DNA from: Sulfurimonas crateris
GTDB lineage: Bacteria; Campylobacterota; Campylobacteria; Campylobacterales; Sulfurimonadaceae
Direction of reading: 5' to 3'
Length of the DNA: 64,000 nt
Assembly (NCBI GenBank): GCA_945883795.1
Contig: CAMCYC010000004.1
Span: 1-64,000, forward strand
In this document: one piece after another, positions 10,949 to 20,048 of the stretch
How the letters are laid out: each line of letters opens with the position of its first letter
Position numbering within the stretch: position 1 is the first letter of the stretch
Made by a program: the position numbers and the translations under genes
Notes under the pieces: generated by a model
Told to the model about the DNA's origin: nothing
Databases searched by the model: none
Seen by the model: only the letters and a program-made list of their open reading frames with translations

Positions 10949-11757
10949 TGAGAATTGCATTTATAGGTGATATAGTTGGTCGTCCTGGTCGTGAAATGGT
11001 AAAAAAATATTTATTAAAAATAAAAAAAGAGCATGGAATTGATTTTGTAATTGCAAATTATGAAAATGCTTCTCATGGATTTGGTCTGACTGCTCAAAAT
11101 GCAAATGAACTTTTTAGTTATGGAATCAACTGCATGACAGGTGGAAATCATAGTTGGGATAAAAAAGAGGTAATCCCTTTATTTAAAACACATGAGATAT
11201 TGCGTCCTCATAACTATCCAGAAGAAGTGAACGGAACTGGTTGTAAGGTATATGAAATTAGCGGTGAAAAATTAGCGGTTTTAAATCTTATGGGACATTA
11301 CGGTATGCCTTATACAGATAACGCTTTTAAATGTGCAAAAACAAGTGTTACATCTTTGCAAAATGATGGGATAAAAAATATATTTATAGATTTTCATGCA
11401 GAGGCTACAAGTGAAAAAAGAGGCATGATGATGTTACTTCAAGGTCATGTAAGTGCTATTATTGGCACACATACACATGTCAGCACTGATGATTTTCAAA
11501 TAGCCAATGGTACAGCGTATTTAACAGACATAGGTTTGAGCGGATGTAGAGATAATGTGATAGGGGTTGATTCAAAAGTACCATTACGAAACTTTTTGAC
11601 TGGCTTAAAAGAGCATTTCGATATTCCAAAATCTTGTAAAAAAATACTTCAAATTGCGATTATGGATTTTACAGATGGGATTTGTTCTCAGGCTTTTAAG
11701 TTGAAATATTTTGATAATGAGAAAGTTGTTAGAAATGAAGCTTGGCTAGAAGAGTAA
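10948..11757 (+). CDS. YmdB/TIGR00282-family metallophosphoesterase
   Basis: MRIAFIGDIVGRPGREMVKKYL, GGNHSWDKKEV, DFHAEATSEK, GTHTHV. Confidence 0.93.
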   Translation: MRIAFIGDIVGRPGREMVKKYLLKIKKEHGIDFVIANYENASHGFGLTAQNANELFSYGINCMTGGNHSWDKKEVIPLFKTHEILRPHNYPEEVNGTGCKVYEISGEKLAVLNLMGHYGMPYTDNAFKCAKTSVTSLQNDGIKNIFIDFHAEATSEKRGMMMLLQGHVSAIIGTHTHVSTDDFQIANGTAYLTDIGLSGCRDNVIGVDSKVPLRNFLTGLKEHFDIPKSCKKILQIAIMDFTDGICSQAFKLKYFDNEKVVRNEAWLEE

Positions 11758-11761
11758 AAAT

Positions 11762-12256
11762 TTAAGCTGTTATTTTATAGTAATTATCATTTGAAATGTA
11801 AGTATTAACCATGCCTCTACGCATATTTTGCTCTTGGAGTTCTTGTACATTTTGAGGTAATTTTGTATCAATTCTTGGTGTTTGGTCCATTGTGAATTGT
11901 GGTTTTCTTACAAGAGAAAATTTTTGTCCATTCTCTTGATACGCTACTTTTGCCGTTTCTAGTGTTTGTTTCGAACTTAGTTCTTTTGTTAATTGTTCTT
12001 GTTTATTGAGTGTAGTATTTTGAGAATCTTGAAATTTTTGAGATTTTCTCTCCAATTCAAATCTATTTCTTAAAGATTTATTACTCCAAACATAATCAAG
12101 TGGTAAAATAGAAAGAAGAGATGATTCCACTGCTGGTTGTTGTTCAAGAACTTTGGAATTAAAAGATGAATCACTCGGCACATCTTGAATTCTTCTGCGT
12201 TCATTTTTATTTGAAGTATCGGCTTGAATATATGTATTATAGGATGAGACAAACAT
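11762..12256 (-). CDS. Hypothetical protein
   Basis: 164-aa ORF between convergent/divergent neighbours, with a good promoter-like sequence upstream on the minus strand; no family recognised. Confidence 0.6.
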   Translation of the reverse strand: MFVSSYNTYIQADTSNKNERRRIQDVPSDSSFNSKVLEQQPAVESSLLSILPLDYVWSNKSLRNRFELERKSQKFQDSQNTTLNKQEQLTKELSSKQTLETAKVAYQENGQKFSLVRKPQFTMDQTPRIDTKLPQNVQELQEQNMRRGMVNTYISNDNYYKITA

Positions 12257-12409
12257 AATTCTTCCTTATTTCTGTGATAACCATCATTATAAACAATTTT
12301 AACTTTAAAAGTAATAAAAAAAATGATTTCTTTATGTAATAAAAATATGAAAACATTTTGCTACAATAACTATAAATAGATAAAAAATAAATTTATAAGG
12401 ATAAATATT

Positions 12410-13084
12410 ATGAGTGCTAAAATAGTTATAGTAGAGGATGAAGAAGATTTATTAGAGTTACTTGAGTATAATCTTGCAAAAGAGGGGTTTGATATCATAG
12501 GTTTTTTAAATACTAAAACAGTGGTTCAAATACTTGAAGAGGAAGATATAGATATGCTTATCATGGATAGGAATCTCCCTGGAGTGGAAGGGAGTGAGTT
12601 TGTAGCGGGTCTTCGTGACAAAGGAATTCTCATTCCAGTGATTTTTTTAAGTGCAAAAAATAGTGATGCTGAAATTGAAGAGGGTTTTTTAAGAGGTGCT
12701 GACGATTATATGACGAAACCTTTTAATATGAAAGAGTTGATTTTAAGAATAAATGCACTTCTTCGCAGGACAACAAAAAAATACAATGAAGGTCAGATTG
12801 CTTATAGAGATTTACTTCTTAATAGCAATACAAGAACACTAAGTATTGAGGGTGAAAAGATTGAAATTACAAAATTAGAATTTGATTTATTATACGAGCT
12901 TATAGTTAATAAAAATAGTGTTTTAGATAGAGATTATTTATTGGATACAGTTTGGGGTGATGCACAAATGTATCAGTACAGAACAGTCAATGTTGCTATT
13001 AATCGTTTAAAAGAGAAAATTGACCCCCTAAAAATAAAAGATTATATACAAACAGTTCGTGGAATAGGATATAAATTGTGTTAA
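12410..13084 (+). CDS. OmpR-family response regulator
   Basis: REC domain (VEDEEDLLELL, MDRNLPG, TKPF) plus winged helix C-terminus (YQYRTVNVAINRLKEKI). Confidence 0.94.
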   Translation: MSAKIVIVEDEEDLLELLEYNLAKEGFDIIGFLNTKTVVQILEEEDIDMLIMDRNLPGVEGSEFVAGLRDKGILIPVIFLSAKNSDAEIEEGFLRGADDYMTKPFNMKELILRINALLRRTTKKYNEGQIAYRDLLLNSNTRTLSIEGEKIEITKLEFDLLYELIVNKNSVLDRDYLLDTVWGDAQMYQYRTVNVAINRLKEKIDPLKIKDYIQTVRGIGYKLC

Positions 13085-14472
13085 AAATTCATCAAATATT
13101 TATGATTAAATTTTTAACGCTCTTTATTGGAGCACTTCTTGTCTCATCCTTAATTAGTTATCTCTCCTTAAAAGAGATAGTTTTGAATCATACAAAAATA
13201 GAGTTACAAAATTCTATTCTTTTGATTGCATTAGATTTAGAAAAGATAGATAATTTAGAAAATTATGCTACAAAAGTTTATAATCAAATAGGCGTTCGAG
13301 TGACTATAATTGATAAGGATGGTTTAGTTATTGCTGAGACAAATGCTGATAAAAGAGCTATGGAAAATCACTCTAATCGGTATGAAATCATGCAGGCAAA
13401 TCAAGAAAAATTTGCTCATATTACGAGATATTCAAAAACAATAGGTGCAGATTTTTTGTATGTTGCAACAAAGATAGAGTATAAAGATAGTTTTCTTTAT
13501 ATCAGGCTTGCTACAAGTTTATCCAAAGTTATGAGTGATTTTTATTCGCTTTGGTTTAAATTAGCAGTCACTTTTGTTGTCATAATTTTATTGGCTTTTT
13601 ATGTTTCAAAAATAATTGGTAAGAGAATATTTTATGATATAGAACAAATTACCCATTATCTCAATGAGATAGCAAATAAAAATTATGGTGCTTTTATTAA
13701 AACAAAATATTGTTATGAGTCTTTGCAAATTTCCTTACTTTTGAAAAATCTTGTAAAAAAATTAAGTAACCGTGAAAAACAAAAACGAAAATATACAGCA
13801 AAATTAAGACTTATGAATAAACAAAGAAATGATATTCTTTCAGCTATTTCACATGAGCTTAAAAATCCTATAGCTTCAATTATGGGTTATGCACAAACGC
13901 TTCAAGAAGATGCACAAATTCACCCTCAGATTCGTGAGAAATTTTTGGAAAAAATCGTTTCCAATGGTAGAAAAATTTCACTCATGTTGGACCGATTATC
14001 TTTATCTGTTAAACTTGAAAATAATGATTTAGAGCTAAATTTAACTACATTTGATTTAAAAATATTAGCCGAAGAGGTTGTTGCCAATTTATTGTCAAAA
14101 TACAAAGATAGACAGATTAAAATAAGTATAGACTCTTGCATTCTTCATGCAGATAAAACAATGATAGAGTTAGTGCTTATAAATTTACTCGATAATGCCT
14201 TGAAATATTCAGAAAGAGAAGTAGAACTTATATGCCATGAAAATGTTATCTCTGTTAAAGATAGAGGAATAGGGATTCAAGAGGAACATATTGAGCAAGT
14301 AAGCAGTAAATTTTATAGAGTACAAAAAAATTCTTGGGATAACTCTATGGGATTAGGTTTATCTTTAGTGAATCATATTTTAAAGGCTCATGGAGCATCA
14401 CTTAAAATCGAATCAACTTTTGGTGTGGGTTCTACTTTTAGTTTTAGTATAAAAAGTGTTCTTAAAAATTAA
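13078..14472 (+). CDS. Membrane sensor histidine kinase
   Basis: Two TM segments; SHELKNPIASIMGYAQ H-box, N/G boxes (NLLDNALKYS, DRGIGI, GLGLSLV). Confidence 0.94.
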   Translation: MLKIHQIFMIKFLTLFIGALLVSSLISYLSLKEIVLNHTKIELQNSILLIALDLEKIDNLENYATKVYNQIGVRVTIIDKDGLVIAETNADKRAMENHSNRYEIMQANQEKFAHITRYSKTIGADFLYVATKIEYKDSFLYIRLATSLSKVMSDFYSLWFKLAVTFVVIILLAFYVSKIIGKRIFYDIEQITHYLNEIANKNYGAFIKTKYCYESLQISLLLKNLVKKLSNREKQKRKYTAKLRLMNKQRNDILSAISHELKNPIASIMGYAQTLQEDAQIHPQIREKFLEKIVSNGRKISLMLDRLSLSVKLENNDLELNLTTFDLKILAEEVVANLLSKYKDRQIKISIDSCILHADKTMIELVLINLLDNALKYSEREVELICHENVISVKDRGIGIQEEHIEQVSSKFYRVQKNSWDNSMGLGLSLVNHILKAHGASLKIESTFGVGSTFSFSIKSVLKN

Positions 14473-14509
14473 AATTAAATAATTAGTAATTTGTATCTTC
14501 TCTTTTTAT

Positions 14510-14544
14510 TTCCGTTCAAAAGATTCAAATCCTTTTGGATGGAA
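14510..14544 (+). terminator. Stem-loop downstream of the histidine kinase, possible terminator
   Basis: ttccgttcaaaag (14510-14522) can pair with cttttggatggaa (14532-14544), 9-nt loop, near-perfect stem. Confidence 0.35.
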
Positions 14545-14596
14545 TATTTATTGCTTATTAAAAAGTAGTTATCCTGAAAAAATGATAGGTTCTTAA

Positions 14597-14926
14597 ATGC
14601 ACATAATTGAAAAAAATATAATCCCTCTTTTAGAATTTATAAAAATAGATAAATCTCATGTTAGTTGTCATTTTAGATGTACGACTAAAAATAAAATAGT
14701 TATTTCAACCGTTCCATTTGAACCTTATCATGGAGCAATTATTATAACTTGGCACGAGCTATTTTTGCATCCACTTGAATCGTATAATAGATATTATCAT
14801 ACACCTATTACGATTTATGGTAACGATTCTGATGAAACGATACTTATAAAAGCTTTTCAAAATGTAGCCAATAAATTTATATGGAACTATAGAGAAAAAA
14901 AATATATATACTCATCTGAATCTTAA
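14597..14926 (+). CDS. Hypothetical protein
   Basis: 109-aa ORF, no recognised domain. Confidence 0.6.
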   Translation: MHIIEKNIIPLLEFIKIDKSHVSCHFRCTTKNKIVISTVPFEPYHGAIIITWHELFLHPLESYNRYYHTPITIYGNDSDETILIKAFQNVANKFIWNYREKKYIYSSES

Positions 14927-14930
14927 ATTG

Positions 14931-15320
14931 CTATTTAAGCTTCTCAAGCTCAAACCACTTTGAATTAACATTATCACTTTTTATTGCTATTTCTGGCTTT
15001 TTATTGCTTTGCCAAAGTGCTTCATCTGGTTTTGGACAAGCTCTGACACACTCTGAACAGTATATGCAAAGATAGGGATTGTAGTTATAAACTAGACCTT
15101 TCTTATTCTTTTCATTTTGAGATGGATTGTCAGATTTTACAAATAAAATTGCCCCTGGCGGACACGCTTTTTCACATTTTAAACAGTATATACATGATTC
15201 TTCTCGATACTCTATTAATCCTCTGTAATCTTTATCTTTTGGTATAGGTGTGAGAGGATAATCTATTGTTTGAGGTTTTCTAAAAAGATTTGTAAATGCT
15301 TTAAAAAATGAGGTAAACAT
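14931..15320 (-). CDS. Two-cluster 4Fe-4S ferredoxin subunit of group 4 hydrogenase (EchF/HyfH/NuoI-like)
   Basis: CIYCLKCEKACPPGAI and CIYCSECVRACPKPD motifs; last gene of the operon. Confidence 0.88.
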   Translation of the reverse strand: MFTSFFKAFTNLFRKPQTIDYPLTPIPKDKDYRGLIEYREESCIYCLKCEKACPPGAILFVKSDNPSQNEKNKKGLVYNYNPYLCIYCSECVRACPKPDEALWQSNKKPEIAIKSDNVNSKWFELEKLK

Positions 15321-15329
15321 CTCTAAAAC

Positions 15330-16424
15330 CTATTTTGCAGTGCATGAAAGGCAAGGGTCAAAAGATGCTAAAATTGCGGGAGCATCTGCATAATTTTCAC
15401 CCATAAATATATGTGAAAAAGCTGGAATAGAAGCAAAAGTGGGTGTTTTAATCCTTACACGCTCAAGCATAGCAGTTCCATTGGCTTTAACATAATACAT
15501 CAGTTCTCCTCTTGGAGCTTCAAACCTTACAACACTTTCCCCATTTGGTTTACCTTTATATTTTGTCTGTATTTCACCCTCTGGAATACCAGCTAAAATA
15601 TTATCACACATCTCAATAGAGTTTAAAATCTCGTTTAGTCTTACAATATTTCTAGCATTAATATCTCCATCGATATGCGTTTGCATCTTAAATCCAATCT
15701 CATGATATGGAAGATATTTTATCTCATTTCTTACATCAATATTAAGCCCAGAAGCACGAGCCAATGGTCCAATAGCATTAAATTTATATGCATCATCAAG
15801 AGACAAAGCTCCTATCCGTTTAAATTTTAAAGAGAGACTCCAGTTATTTGTAAATTCATCTACATAACCCATCACTTTTTCTTTTACTCTATCAAGATTA
15901 TTGACAATTTTTGTTGCAACTTCAAGATTAATATCTCTATTAACTCCGCCAATATTTATATAATCAAATTGGATTCTATTACCAGTCAAAAGTTCTTGTA
16001 TCTCCATAATAAGTTCTCTATCACCCATGATTCTCATAAACATGGCTTCAAATCCTGCATTTTCGCAAGTATGAGAAAGGCAAAGCATATGAGAGTGAAT
16101 GCGGTCTAATTCCAAAAGTAAAATTCTTAAATATTTGGCTTTTGAAGTTACTTCAATATTTAATAGCTCTTCAATAGCTACAGTGTACGAAAGGGAGTGA
16201 GTGATAGCACAAAGTCCACAAACTCTTGCAACAACATAACCGATACCATCGTATTTAAATTTTGTTGTACAAGCTTTTTCTATGCCACGATGCACAAAAC
16301 CAACATCAGAATCAACACCTACAATTTTTTCATTTTCACACTCAAACTTAAATCGTACAGGCTCTAAGAGTGAGATATGTTGTGAACCCAAAGGGATATT
16401 TATTGTCTTTTTCATAGTAAACAC
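15330..16424 (-). CDS. Group 4 [NiFe] hydrogenase large subunit (EchE/NuoD-like)
   Basis: Both Ni-ligand motifs present: RVCGLCAITHS and C-terminal DPCLSCTAK. Confidence 0.93.
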   Translation of the reverse strand: MFTMKKTINIPLGSQHISLLEPVRFKFECENEKIVGVDSDVGFVHRGIEKACTTKFKYDGIGYVVARVCGLCAITHSLSYTVAIEELLNIEVTSKAKYLRILLLELDRIHSHMLCLSHTCENAGFEAMFMRIMGDRELIMEIQELLTGNRIQFDYINIGGVNRDINLEVATKIVNNLDRVKEKVMGYVDEFTNNWSLSLKFKRIGALSLDDAYKFNAIGPLARASGLNIDVRNEIKYLPYHEIGFKMQTHIDGDINARNIVRLNEILNSIEMCDNILAGIPEGEIQTKYKGKPNGESVVRFEAPRGELMYYVKANGTAMLERVRIKTPTFASIPAFSHIFMGENYADAPAILASFDPCLSCTAK

Positions 16425-16759
16425 CCTCTTAGTGGCATCTGAATCGAATCTTTATCGAGGTACAACCCTTTTGCACTTCCCTCAACCTCTACGCCAAACA
16501 TATCTACGAGTTCTCTTTGAGAAATTATTGCTGATGGTATTATATTTACAATCGATGGAATAATATCTTCATATTGAATCTCTACATAAAATATAACTAT
16601 CTCTTCAAGCGTTTCATATTTGGAAAATATCCACTGAACTTCTAGCATATTATCTTGAAGTGCTACACCGTTTATGGTGAGAAAATGCCACTTTTTATAA
16701 TCATAAAAACTTTTAATTTCTTCTACTATATCCAAAAGCGTGACTTTAATTTTCTTCAT
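16412..16759 (-). CDS. NuoC-like hydrogenase subunit (EchD-like)
   Basis: 115 aa; IPSAIISQRELVDMFGVEVEGSAKGLYLDKD resembles the NuoC/30 kDa C-terminal motif; operon position. Confidence 0.82.
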   Translation of the reverse strand: MKKIKVTLLDIVEEIKSFYDYKKWHFLTINGVALQDNMLEVQWIFSKYETLEEIVIFYVEIQYEDIIPSIVNIIPSAIISQRELVDMFGVEVEGSAKGLYLDKDSIQMPLRGCLL

Positions 16760-17279
16760 CTTTTTCCCCTACTTTGAGTGCACAGTCTCTTTTATTGATT
16801 ATGCCATCTTTTGTTGAAGCATCTTGAAAAAGCTTCAATGGTTTTTCCATCTTTTTTGTTTTTTGCTCCAAAATATCAAGAGCTTTTACGATTCCATCTA
16901 TAATAAGTTCAGGAGATGCGGCACATCCTGGAATATAAACATCCACTGGAATATATCTATCAATTCCATCTTCAACATTATACATGTCCCGAAAAACTCC
17001 TCCTGTACATGTACAACTTCCAAGCGCTATTACCACTTTTGGCTCTGGCATTTGGGTATAAAGTTCAACCAAACGCTCTCTTGACCTAAATGTAACTGGA
17101 CCTGTTACTAAAAATATATCTGATTGTTTCGGGTTTCCTGTATTTATCACTCCAAACCTTTCTAGGTCATACTTTGGAGAAAGAGCGGCAAGAATTTCTA
17201 TATCGCAACCATTACAACTTCCTGCATTATAATGTAAAATCCATGGCGATTTTTTTCTATACTTTTTGAAATTAAACAT
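16746..17279 (-). CDS. [NiFe] hydrogenase small subunit (EchC/NuoB-like)
   Basis: GSCNGCDIE, GSCTCTGG, PGCAASPE cluster-ligand motifs. Confidence 0.93.
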   Translation of the reverse strand: MFNFKKYRKKSPWILHYNAGSCNGCDIEILAALSPKYDLERFGVINTGNPKQSDIFLVTGPVTFRSRERLVELYTQMPEPKVVIALGSCTCTGGVFRDMYNVEDGIDRYIPVDVYIPGCAASPELIIDGIVKALDILEQKTKKMEKPLKLFQDASTKDGIINKRDCALKVGEKDEEN

Positions 17280-18096
17280 AAGAGAGTCCTATAATATTAA
17301 GTGTAGCTAATGTCAATCCGATAACTAACACGATTTTTATAAGATGGTCTATCCTGATTCTGGCAGTAGAGTTGTCCAGCAAATTTACCAAAAAAAATAC
17401 CGCTAAAAATAAAGTAAGAGCAAGTATAAAACTATCTCCTGCAAAAAGCATTACTAATGCATAAATAAACACATATTCAAGCAATTTTGCCATATATAAA
17501 AATTCAAAAAAGATTCCGCTAAATTCAACCTCAACACCACCAATTATCTCTTGATGTGCTTGAATTGCATCAAATGGAGATTTTTTTAACTTTATAGGTA
17601 CTATAAGTAAAAAAGCCAAAAAGAGTAAAGGGATTGAAAATAATGCAGAACTATTTTCTCGTATAGCAGATATTTCAAAACTCCCATTGAGCATAAAAAA
17701 AGCAACTGCTAACATGATAAGAATTGGCTCATAAGCTATCATGGCGATAAGCTCTCTGTTTGCGCCTATGTGAGAATATATAGATTTTACACTAAATCCC
17801 GCAAGGATTAAAAAGATAGATGAGAGCAGATGTAAAAATATAATATAAAGTAAATTTTGCCCAACTATAACAAACGCTACAACTACCCACAAAGTTACAA
17901 AGTGCATAATTCCCAAAATAGTATGGTAAGAGTTGATTATAAAAGCCTGTTTATCCATCAGTTTATACATATCATAAAATGGTTGCAAAAGTGGCGGACC
18001 TAAACGGTTTTGCATTCTAGCACGAACAATTCTCTCCGCTCCATAGATAAAACCACCGATAATTGGAGCTAAAATAATAAGTAGAATTTCTATCAT
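17272..18096 (-). CDS. NuoH-like membrane subunit (EchB/HyfC-like)
   Basis: RMQNRLGPPLLQPFYDMYKLMDK and EVEFSGIFFEFLYMAKLLEYVF; multi-TM. Confidence 0.92.
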   Translation of the reverse strand: MIEILLIILAPIIGGFIYGAERIVRARMQNRLGPPLLQPFYDMYKLMDKQAFIINSYHTILGIMHFVTLWVVVAFVIVGQNLLYIIFLHLLSSIFLILAGFSVKSIYSHIGANRELIAMIAYEPILIMLAVAFFMLNGSFEISAIRENSSALFSIPLLFLAFLLIVPIKLKKSPFDAIQAHQEIIGGVEVEFSGIFFEFLYMAKLLEYVFIYALVMLFAGDSFILALTLFLAVFFLVNLLDNSTARIRIDHLIKIVLVIGLTLATLNIIGLSYV

Positions 18097-19850
18097 AACA
18101 TCACTCCTACTATAAGAACTAACATGCCAAAAATTGCTACAATAGAGATAGCTTTTTTGTAATTTGGCGAAACATTAAAATAGTACATACCAAGTTTTAT
18201 CTCCTCTTTTTCACCGCAGTTATACTCTTTTACTCTGTGTGCTTTTTTAAAAAGAAGTGTAGCAAAAAGAAAAGGTACAACTGCAATTAAAATGACTGGG
18301 GTTATAATCTGTATACTACTTAAGAGTTCCATTTTAAAAGTGACATATATCCCTATAATCAGCAAAAATAAGAGTAAAAAAGAGGGTATTACATAGTAAT
18401 TTGAAAGCTTCGTATGTTCTTGTTGGAAATCTACATTTTTTGCAAAAAGTTTTGTGACTACTTTGAAATAAAGTAGTGTTAAAAAGACGCTTCCAAGTGT
18501 TATAAAAATAAGTGCAAAAATATAAAGAGGATTTTTTAGAATCTCTTGTGCAATAGATTCTATAGCCATAAATTTTGCTATAAACGCTCCAAAAGGGGGA
18601 AGCGTAAGCGAAGCAAAACCGATAATTATAAAAAATACAGTAAGTGGTGAGTGGTTAATCAATCCATCTATATCATCAACATATTTGAGATGAAAGTTTT
18701 TTTCTAAGATACCAGCTTGTAAAAATAGTAACGCTTTTGAGATTGCATGAAATACGATAAGAACTACTGTTGCGTTTATAGCTTGCTCACTTCCAACTGC
18801 CGCCAACGCCATCATAAGAGCCAAAAGAGCAATAGTTGAGAGACCCAAAATTTCTTTAAAACAATCTTTATTAAGAGCTAAAAGTGAAGCTGTAAAGAAG
18901 ACAAATGTACCAATAAGTGTCACGCTTATAGATACAAATCCACTCATAGCGGGTGCTAGTTTTAACATTAAAAATGGAGCAATCTTAACCATTGTTGCAC
19001 TATGTAAAATTGCACTCACAGGCGTTGGTGCAACCATGGCACCTATTAGCCATTTATTAAAAGGGATACTTGCTGCTTTTACAAAAGCTGCAAGTATCAA
19101 GAATACAATAGGAAGTAAAAATAGGTTATCTCTATTATGAATTAATATATCAAAATAGAGTGTGTCGTAGTGAGATATTGAGAGTATAAGAGCCAGTAAA
19201 ATAGCTACACCTCCTATCTGGTTCATCCATAATGCTCTGAGTGAATTTTCTACTGAAATTGCATTACCACGGTACGCTATCAGAACATAAGAAAAAAGTG
19301 TTGTAAGCTCAAAAAGCATAAAAAATATTTCAATATTATTGCTAGAAACTATAAAGTTCATAACGCCAAGAAAAAGAAAAAGAATGGCAATAAATCCATT
19401 TTTTTTGATTTGGCTAAAGTTCTCGCTCTCAACATATTTGAGAGCATAAATAATAATTATGCCTCCCACTATGTTTATAATAAGATACATAATCGAGGCT
19501 ATGTTATCAACCAAAATATCACTCGATTCTAGCGTAGGAACTAAAAATAGAACTTCACAATAAAGGATAATTTGCACAAGAGCAAGAGCAATTACAAGAG
19601 CATGTTTTTTTACAATCCCCTGCCAAAGAAAAAAGATAAGAACAACACTATCGAGAAAAACAAAGATATTGTGAAAATAGTGAGGCAGTGCAATCTCTAC
19701 AACTGAACTTAAAGATATGAGATTAAAAACACTTATTACACTCAAAAAAATAACGAAGAGTATTACCAAAATATTTCTTGTTACCAGATGCGTCATGAAA
19801 ACTACAAAGGAAAAAAGTATAGGAGCTAAAATTAATAAACCTAATATCAC
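18093..19850 (-). CDS. NuoL/Mrp-like proton-translocating subunit (EchA/HyfB-like)
   Basis: 585 aa, ~15 TM; WLIGAMVAPTPVSAILHSATMVK, FKEILGLSTIALLALM; GTG start with AGGA Shine-Dalgarno. Confidence 0.92.
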   Translation of the reverse strand: MILGLLILAPILFSFVVFMTHLVTRNILVILFVIFLSVISVFNLISLSSVVEIALPHYFHNIFVFLDSVVLIFFLWQGIVKKHALVIALALVQIILYCEVLFLVPTLESSDILVDNIASIMYLIINIVGGIIIIYALKYVESENFSQIKKNGFIAILFLFLGVMNFIVSSNNIEIFFMLFELTTLFSYVLIAYRGNAISVENSLRALWMNQIGGVAILLALILSISHYDTLYFDILIHNRDNLFLLPIVFLILAAFVKAASIPFNKWLIGAMVAPTPVSAILHSATMVKIAPFLMLKLAPAMSGFVSISVTLIGTFVFFTASLLALNKDCFKEILGLSTIALLALMMALAAVGSEQAINATVVLIVFHAISKALLFLQAGILEKNFHLKYVDDIDGLINHSPLTVFFIIIGFASLTLPPFGAFIAKFMAIESIAQEILKNPLYIFALIFITLGSVFLTLLYFKVVTKLFAKNVDFQQEHTKLSNYYVIPSFLLLFLLIIGIYVTFKMELLSSIQIITPVILIAVVPFLFATLLFKKAHRVKEYNCGEKEEIKLGMYYFNVSPNYKKAISIVAIFGMLVLIVGVML

Positions 19851-19925
19851 TACTTATCCTTTTTTCATCAAATACTACTCTTTTAATTTTGATTCCTAAT
19901 TATAATCAAAAACTGTGGAGGGAGT

Positions 19926-19988
19926 ATGAAAATTGTTGAAATAAAAATTTATTTATATATAAGCTACATGTTAAGTCGTTTTAATTAA
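19926..19988 (+). CDS. Candidate small ORF (MKIVEIKIYLYISYMLSRFN)
   Basis: 20 codons, strong SD (ggagggagtATG), TATAAT at 19901-19906. Confidence 0.3.
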   Translation: MKIVEIKIYLYISYMLSRFN

Positions 19989-20048
19989 CTTCATATTAAA
20001 ATATTGAATATGGTACAATAAAAATATTATAATGTAATGGAATAAAAT

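Noticed and set aside
12070-12252. Alternative minus-strand ORF overlapping 11762-12256
   Set aside because: Shorter, out of frame with the longer ORF that has the better-positioned start.
19851-20048. Cobalamin riboswitch upstream of the B12 sensor gene
   Set aside because: No B12-box-like conserved sequence recognised; the leader is too AT-rich and short.
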